Shown one piece after another: positions 57,562 to 64,000 of a DNA stretch of 64,000 nucleotides (its first letter is position 1; each line of letters begins with the position of its first letter). Under the pieces are notes generated by a model. The model made no database searches. It was not told where the DNA came from and saw nothing but the letters and a program-made list of their open reading frames with translations. The translations under genes and the position numbers were made by a program. Source of the DNA: Astragalus membranaceus (taxonomy: Eukaryota; Streptophyta; Magnoliopsida; Fabales; Fabaceae); contig CM076846.1 of the NCBI GenBank assembly GCA_039519185.1, positions 223,932,659 to 223,996,658 of the forward strand. Direction: 5' to 3'.

Positions 57562-59779
57562 TGTAACATCCTCAATTTTAGACGTCATAAAATTAGAATG
57601 TTAACCATTTCAATAAAATTCAGAGTTGTAAACATATTTCAGAATTGGACATATCAGAACTTATGGAACACCATTCCTTCTTCTTTACATTCATTAGGCA
57701 ATAGTTACCAAAACTAAAGCCAACCGGCATAACCGATACTCATCTATTACAGTTATATATAACTGAAAATGTCCAAAATCCAAAATAGAGTCATAAGATA
57801 CATCAAACTTTGAGTATTTAATCCAAAGTCTTTAATATTAGAGCAAAACTCTTATATACATCTAGGGTGAAAGCTAAACAACCTAACAATTTGATCCATA
57901 AGATCTATCAATAACTAAGTAACTACTCCAGCAACTACTTTTCTTCCTTTTGCTTCGCTTTGCCCTGTTGATCTGAAAACAACAACAACATAAAGGATGA
58001 GATTACAAATCTCAGTGAGTTCTTTTGTGACCCTTCACAACTCAACTCGCGGTGTTTTATTTAATATTTCATTCGGACCGCAATTTCCGATTAATGGCAT
58101 ACCAAATGCCTCATGTGGATTACCAAAATCCTTTGGGGAGCATAGATACTCAGATCCCAAAATCCGATTAATGGCATACCAAATGTCTCATATGGATTAC
58201 CAAAATCCTTTGGAAAACATAGATACTCGGATCCCAAAATCCGATTAATGGCATACCAAATGCCTCATATGGATTACCAAAATCCTTTGGGAAGGGGTGG
58301 ATACCAAATCCTTATATGGACACCAAGTTCTTTTATTCATTAAAAAATGTTATGTTCTCTCTCGATACATAACTAATCAAATGATCACAATATCATAATC
58401 GTATATTTCAATCAACTTTCGCATAATCATAACCTCGATAAATTAAAGGTTTTCGAATATCGAAACATGTCAAAAACTAGTTACAAACTATTCTAATTGA
58501 GTTTATAAACTATTCTGCGGGAGTTATAAACTTTTCTACAGAAGTTATAAACTATTCTAACCGAAGTTATAAACTATTCGAACTGAAATTATAAACTTTT
58601 CTGCAGAATTTATAAATTATTCTCTGTTTTCAATTTCTAACCACTTCCTTCAGTTCCCTTGTACCCAAACCTTAATGCAACTTACAAACACCATAAAACA
58701 TACTATTTTTCATCATAGATTTGGTTACCAAACCTTTTCGTGGACACCAAGTTCTTTTCATTATGAACACCAAGTTCTCTACATTATGGACATCAAGTCT
58801 TTTTCATTTCGCTTCATGAACATAATCATTTGGGGTGCAAACATTTTCAATCATCAATTTTCAACCACTAAACATTCAATTAAAATCACACCAACACAAT
58901 TGAATTGCAATTCATCAACAATATCACATATTCAATCCTTTCCAAACGAATCAAATTAAATGATTTTCATGCATCAACCAACATACATCATAAATCAACA
59001 ATGAAGAGCAACAATCAACAACCAATACTTCAACAAACTCTAATTAATCGAAGAACTCACCTTGATTGTCGATTCCAACACACAAACAAGCAAGAAATTT
59101 TTAACTTGAAGCATCAAACCCTCTCCTAGTCACCCAAATTCGAAATCCTAGGCACCAACAAACTCCTATCTACCAAATCAAACTTCAAACCTTCATCAAT
59201 CTACCAGTTTACCTAAAAAAAAAAATCTACCATATGGTTGATGTTTAAGGATCTAGGAACCTCCAATCTAACACACAAACCTTGATACTCAATATCAACC
59301 TTCAACCTCACATACTCTCTTGAACTTGGAGAAGTAGTGATTGAGGGAAAAATATGAAATTTTGGTGCTCTAATCACTTGAATGATGATGAAATCGAAAT
59401 CTAATAGGGAAGAAGTGGTGGTTTATGACCTAGGTTTTGGTTGGGTTCTCTCTTCTTCTTTCTCCTTCTTCTTCTTTCTTTTCTTTCTTTCTTCTCTTTC
59501 TTTCTCTCTTCTTGGAACCCTCTCTCTTTTCTCTTTTGTTTTTCTTCTTTTAATAACCAATTAAAATGAGGGCGAGGGTGTGATGGGGTTAAATGACCAT
59601 CATATCCGTACTCTCTTCTAAATTTCTAAACAAACCCCACATCAATCAATATTTAATTTGACAATCAACTAATAAAATTATCAATCAAGCACCATAAAAT
59701 AATTAAATGGTTCCAGCATCAAAATAATTAAATGGTTCCAGCATCAAAATAATTAAATTAATTATTTTGGGATGTTACA
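57562..59779 (-). repeat. 5' LTR of the LARD-like element
   Basis: 2,218 bp, highly similar to the other LTR but with scattered substitutions. The minisatellite is shorter (about 58495-58625 against about 275 bp in the partner), and ATTAAATGGTTCCAGCATCA is duplicated near 59702-59750. These differences mean an older insertion than the copia element. Confidence 0.88.
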
Positions 59780-59970
59780 CCCTGACAATTCCAAAACGAA
59801 ACACCATAGTCCCTCCATCCATTTATCCGTTACCAGCTCACTAAACTTCTCTTACGTGGCACGTTATGTGCCACATTATCACGTTAGATGCCACAGATGC
59901 GTTTATTTTGGGCCAAATTTGTCCCTAAAATTACAAATTTAAAAAAGGGACAAATCAGTCCCTGGCAATT
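59780..59970. repeat. Dispersed GTCCCTGA repeat, copy B, right part
   Basis: Matches 5130-5345 (CCTGACAATTCCAAAACG, AGTCCCTCCATCCATTT, GGGACAAATCAGTCCCTG). It resumes exactly where copy B broke off at 53048. Confidence 0.8.
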
Positions 59971-60101
59971 TTTGGGACAAACAACAATAACGACAAATAT
60001 CACCTTTTAGTAAAGGTATCCAAACAAAAATCACGTCATCTTCAACTCACTTTTAACTAAAATCAATTTTGCAAAATCAATTCTAACCATGTATTTAACA
60101 T

Positions 60102-60161
<60 letters not shown>

Positions 60162-60449
60162 GGTACACAATAAACTGGGAGTAGTCAAAAAGTTAAAAAT
60201 TAGAAAGGAAGAATGAACAAAATTATTTCAAATTATTCTAGAGTTCTCCATGAGTAACATCAAGCTCACAGTAGATATTAATCCCTTTCTGAATAAAATA
60301 GAATGACCTCAACATAGCCATGGGCAAAAATAAAGAACTTGCAAGATATTAACTTAAAGCTTCCTCCGCTGCAACTAGTAATGTTGTAGAAGTATCTCAG
60401 ACAGATTAAACCTCAAAAGAAAACACAGCAATATACTTGGATAGTTGGA
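59971..60449. other. TIM10 downstream region with GA microsatellite
   Basis: A (GATA)n then (GA)n tract of about 60 bp lies at 60100-60160. The rest is AT-rich and probably includes the TIM10 3' UTR. Confidence 0.6.
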
Positions 60450-61733
60450 CTACATTGGAGGCTTCCCAGAACCAAGAAGCTGACCAATTAAATTAGTCAC
60501 CTGAGAAAAAAAAACCAATAAGACAATGAATATATGCAAATCAAAAGGAAAACCACATGCAAATCCGAACCCCTATGATCTACATATACTTATTCTGATT
60601 TGCATTGCATCATATTACTAAGGCTGTGACCAGCAGAAATTTCAAAGAGAGCAAAACATCTCAACATAGATAACCTCACCAACATTGCATCATCTGGAAG
60701 CTATTTTAGCATGAGAAACAACCAAATACTACTGAATTTGTAAAAACAGGATAACGATAATAATAACCTAGAGTTTACTTTTGATATATTGTTGGGGTAA
60801 AAAATAATTACTGTTAAGCAATTCACAAATCATCTTATGTATAACTAAGATAGTTATGATAACTCAAATATTTTTAAAGATGCGGCAATTTGGTTGACAG
60901 TGCAAACAAATCTTATACCAACAGTGCATACCAATTAAAATTAATATAACTAGCAAAAAAACATCTATCAATACAACCAAAATTAAACATGAGCCACATC
61001 TTACATGCCAGTATTTTGAAACGCATCGGTCAATGCAACTATTTTCACCCATATTTAGCTCAGACTCCTTGTACCTGAGAAGATAAAGTGATAAAAAACT
61101 ATTATATCATCTACAGCAGATAACTCCTTTGAATATCATATGAAAAACTAATCTCCATTTTGACTGGAGGACAGTCAAAAGGCATCAAACAGAACACTTT
61201 CTTAAACAATTTATGCAATTGTAAAAAAAGCTTTTCATACCTATTGTCAACACACTTATTGAAACAGGTCTGGGTCATCCTGAATAGTAAAAACAACAGA
61301 GGGTTAGGGTTAGCCAAGTGAGTTATTATGCTCCTGACAAAACTTTCAATCCAAAAGTGCAATCAGATCACATATTTACACTTGTTAAAATCAGCAAACA
61401 ATACTCAGATATATACACTAACCGCAACTGAGTTCATACTAGTAGCAGGAGAACAAGACAACGGCGGAGGAATCTATAGATGTTGGATAACAAATTTTCT
61501 AACTGAATAAAAAAAAGTAAAGAGGGAAACATACTTGTTGAACAATTCGACACGATACTCCATCTCCTTTTCAACCATTCCAAGCATCTGTTCCATTATC
61601 AAATAAAATATCCAAGATTGAAATCACATTGGGGATCAATTTTTCGAGCAACGTATTGAAAACATGAGAAACAGAATAGAATACTTGCCTGTTCTTTATC
61701 GAGACCAGAAGGGGCGACGTTGTTTGCAGCCAT
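60450..61733 (-). CDS. TIM10: Mitochondrial import chaperone Tim10
   Basis: Small Tim proteins escort hydrophobic precursors across the intermembrane space to the inner-membrane TIM22 complex. Five exons, complement(join(60450..60500, 61005..61074, 61241..61279, 61535..61587, 61689..61733)), give 85 residues (family about 83-90), starting MAANNVAPSGLDKEQ. The twin CX3C motif is complete: CFNKC and CIDRC, 16 residues apart, which form the two disulfides. EMEYRVELFNK matches the Tim10 helix. Introns 2-4 are GT-AG. Intron 1 must use a GC donor (CAG|GCAAGT) to keep frame; the next GT, four bases downstream, would shift it. No targeting presequence, as normal for Mia40 substrates. Confidence 0.95.
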
Positions 61734-62260
61734 TGTTGAACCCTAAAAGAATTCAGAAAATTGTCAATTACCGGAAGAGCAGAACTGCAACAATATCTTG
61801 CAATGGGGAAAATGAGACGATGGAACCCTAGGTTTGCGCCGGGGCAGCACTATGAAGGTTGGAGCAGCGAGCCTCGTTTAGGGTCTAGTATTAAACACAA
61901 ACCTATGTTACCATCAATCTAGTTAAAAGCATTCAATCAAAAAATACAGGTGCTTGAAAGAAAACTAAATTATGAGTTATTAGACAAATTAGGTTTCTCA
62001 ACCGACAAGGAATCTAAACCAAACCAGAAGATCAGAATCTACAAGCTATTGAAAATAAATATGCAGTAAATTAATGGAAAGAACCTGCGATGACGAACGT
62101 GGAGGGTGTCACAGAGTGCGATTATGGCGGAGTGCGAACCGCGTCGTGGAGGTGAAGCGTGACCAGCGAGTCGGCGAACCACTGTGTGAACTGCAGTGTG
62201 GAGGAGGAGTGTGAAGTGTGAGCTGCGTCGTGGAGTGTTTGTTGTGAATGAATTGAGTGT
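61734..62260 (-). promoter_or_regulatory. TIM10 5' UTR, likely with a leader intron
   Basis: A plausible acceptor (TTCTTTTAG|GG) lies nine bases before the ATG. A plausible donor (CGCAG|GTTC) at 62085/62084 ends a GC-rich, pyrimidine-rich stretch at 62085-62260, so a non-coding first exon and a leader intron (61743-62084) are likely. AACCCTAAACACTC on the minus strand near 62255-62270 is telo-box-like. Inferred from sequence only. Confidence 0.45.
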
Positions 62261-62309
62261 TTAGGGTTAGCTGGAGCACATGTCAATTGGGCCTAAAGCT
62301 GAAGGCAAG

Positions 62310-62720
62310 CCAGCGAGGTTTTTTTTTTTTAAGGGTTCTATTTTTTATACCCCCACCACTATACATCATACCCCAAAAACGAAATTTTCTTCCCATTTTG
62401 CCCCCGTTTTTCTATTGAAACGGATTTATCTAACAAGTAAATAAATCTGTTATGTATTTTTTACATAACGGATTTATCTATTTGTCAGATAAATCCGCAG
62501 TTAATTGTTTAATGACGGATTTATCTAATTGGTAGATAAATCCGTTTTGTAAAAAATACATAACGGATTTATCTACTTGTTACATAAATCTGTTATTTAC
62601 TTTCTGCAAAACGGACTTATCTGATTGTTAGATAAATCCGTAGTTAAATTTTTTACTACGGATTTATCTAACAATTAGATAAATCCGTTTTGCAATTAAT
62701 TAAAAAATTAAATTTAGCAT
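62310..62720. repeat. Hairpin array near the MULE terminus
   Basis: At least eight copies of ACGGATTTATCTA or its complement TAGATAAATCCGT alternate between 62419 and 62692, forming stem-loops with TTGT/ATTA loops. It lies directly downstream of the MULE-OTU gene, so it is likely its subterminal or terminal inverted repeat region. GGGTTCTATTTTTTATACCC at 62333 may be the outer end. Confidence 0.65.
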
Positions 62721-62813
62721 TATTTTACAATTTTAAGGCAAAAAATTTTATATATATATATATATATATAAGGAATATCATATACAAAAAAAACGCTGAA
62801 TATTCGTGTAACC
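62721..62813. repeat. TA microsatellite
   Basis: A TATATATATATA tract at about 62750-62770 between the hairpin array and the MULE gene stop. Confidence 0.6.
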
Positions 62814-64000
62814 TCAATCAGAATCAGCTGCTATGTCGACAACTACCGGTGGATGAAGTTGTGGTTTGGGGAGCAAAGCTAAAGACCCCCATTGTTGGAT
62901 ACGCCCTATAAAAGGATCCAACCATGTAGTAGTCTCGTCAGATGAAAAATGCTCCCACTGAAGAGCAAGTGGGGGCAATGGACACTCAGGCAAAAGCAAA
63001 ACATGCGTCCAATGAATTTTGTCCACGAAAAGAATACATATGATGTTGCGACTCTTACTAGTCGAATATGAACCTCTCAACGGCAAATAAGTATATAAAT
63101 CTCTCAACGACAATGAAACTAGGGCGACATTATACTTGGTAGCTATAATGTACCCCATCTCCGGCATCGGCAACCACTTGTCTGCATCCTGCTTTCCCAT
63201 ATCCCTAACAAACAATGACTGCTTAATAATTGCAAGTCGGTTAGCCCCAAAAATTCAGCATATAGATCATAACGCGAGCCTATTTCTTGAATACAGTCTT
63301 GCCGAATTAAAGGCCAACTATCCTCGCTAATACCAAGTCCAACGCAACTGCTCGGTAGCCACAATGTCCATCCCCAACAACATCAATAATCTCTGCAACG
63401 TAGTGGTGGATATGTAGAGGAACCCATGGTAATAATCGATGTGGAAAAGACTTTGATGAACATTGTGAGATCCGCTGTGAGAATTTCTTTGAAGTCCCCT
63501 GTGATAGTGATAGTTGTTGTGATACTTTTTTTGAAGTCCCTTGTGATGATTTACTGACAGATTTTTGAGTGTTCTTCATTGCCTCATCCATATGCTCCCA
63601 ATAAGAAGGGTCGCGTTTCACATCGTACATTTTTTTTCGTCTTCTTTGGTGCACCATTTGTCTTAAGTTTAGAAGGTGGTGGAACCATAGAAGATGTGGT
63701 AGGAAATGCTAGCTCATCAATATGCTTCTTGAAGACAAACTTCTCCTCTTGAGTCATAGAATTAAATCGCTTCCATATCATCTCCATGGAAAAGTGATGT
63801 CACAATCATCGAATTTCTTTTGATTCTCATTCTCATCCTCATCCATACCATCCAGACTCAGCCTACACCAATTTTTGTCAACCACCTACAATACCAGAAA
63901 CATGATAAACACCAAGTTGACAAGCACAAGGCAACCCATGTGTCTTGCTAATGACGCACCCACAACGAGCTTTGTCATACCCCACACCTGACTTGGTTTT
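62814..64000 (-). pseudogene. MULE transposase C-terminus with SWIM finger and OTU protease
   Basis: Partial at the window end. From 64000 downward: a SWIM zinc finger (CGCVISKTHGLPCACQLGVY, 63870-63990), then a linker in several frames, then an OTU-type cysteine protease. It has the catalytic block VVGDGHCGYRAVA (near 63370), WPLIRQDCIQEI, and the histidine block IHWTHVLLLPECPLPP (near 62970). The frame changes at about 63635 (within an A-run), 63345 and 63190, each by single bases, and a TGA lies near 63782. OTU domains in MULE proteins may counter host ubiquitin-based control; that is inference. Decayed or affected by sequence indels. Confidence 0.8.

Larger units (their letters stand above)
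53049..59779 (-). mobile_element. Large non-autonomous LTR retrotransposon (LARD-like)
   Basis: Two long LTRs (53049-55353 and 57562-59779) begin TGTAACATCCTCAATTTTAG and end GATGTTACA. They flank a 2.2-kb interior without gag or pol. The flanks CTCTG (53044-53048) and CCCTG (59780-59784) are a 5-bp target duplication with one change. Orientation is minus: next to 55353 the minus strand ends in CAAGTTGGGGGTGTAA, a polypurine tract, and next to 57562 it starts TTGTATCAATTT, an eroded match to the initiator tRNA-Met primer site. The end sequences resemble Ty3/gypsy chromovirus LTRs. It would need proteins in trans. Confidence 0.88.

Noticed and set aside
53483..59129. Frames of 83-109 residues that appear in both LTRs
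   Set aside because: They are translations of the tandem repeats and LTR sequence. Conservation between LTRs reflects duplication, not coding.

Overview
The window is nuclear DNA from a flowering plant. It has long intron-rich genes with consensus GT-AG introns, Ty1/copia, LINE, SINE, hAT, PIF/Harbinger, Mutator and CACTA elements, and AT-rich spacers. The MMS19 exons and the repeat types look most like a papilionoid legume; that placement is my inference from remembered protein families, and no species can be named. Exon models come from open frames, splice signals, codon phase and recalled family similarity, with no search or transcript data.

Layout. 1-2.8 kb: copia 3' end, then a decayed LysM receptor kinase (LYK3-like). 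3.1-4.6 kb: intact two-exon gene for a clavaminate synthase-like (TauD/TfdA fold) oxygenase, minus strand. 4.7-10.6 kb: mobile DNA that splits the flank of this gene (palindromic MITE, hAT element with perfect 8-bp target duplication, FAR1-type MULE pseudogene, foldback repeat, SINE). 12.2-14.3 kb: a second copy of the block, with the last LYK3 exon and a second intact oxygenase gene. 14.6-19.3 kb: hAT-like element, SINE, Tourist-like MITE and 5'-truncated LINE. 19.75-37.84 kb: MMS19 in 20 exons, with a SINE and an hAT MITE in introns 3 and 5 and a complete copia element with identical LTRs in intron 10. One extra base in exon 16 breaks the MMS19 frame. 38.8-42.0 kb: convergent, intact PAF1/ELF7 gene (12 exons). 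42.4-45.4 kb: 1.5-kb foldback element, SINE, LINE scrap and MITE. 45.58-52.61 kb: a 7-kb non-autonomous CACTA element carrying pieces of about seven unrelated host genes, all in one orientation. 52.97-59.97 kb: a dispersed repeat split by a 6.7-kb LTR element that has 2.2-2.3 kb LTRs and no protein genes. 60.45-62.3 kb: intact TIM10 gene with a likely GC-AG intron. 62.3-64 kb: end of a MULE whose transposase carries SWIM and OTU-protease regions.

The host genes do not form a pathway. MMS19 serves cytosolic Fe-S protein assembly, ELF7 transcription elongation and histone modification, TIM10 mitochondrial import; the oxygenase pair is of unknown substrate. The most notable item is the gene-capturing CACTA element (cytokinin-receptor receiver, kinesin-4, BMS1, pyruvate decarboxylase, ABCB transporter, MAP70 and augmin-5 fragments with their introns). 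Next are the MMS19 frameshift, the interrupted tandem duplication, and the very young copia insertion.
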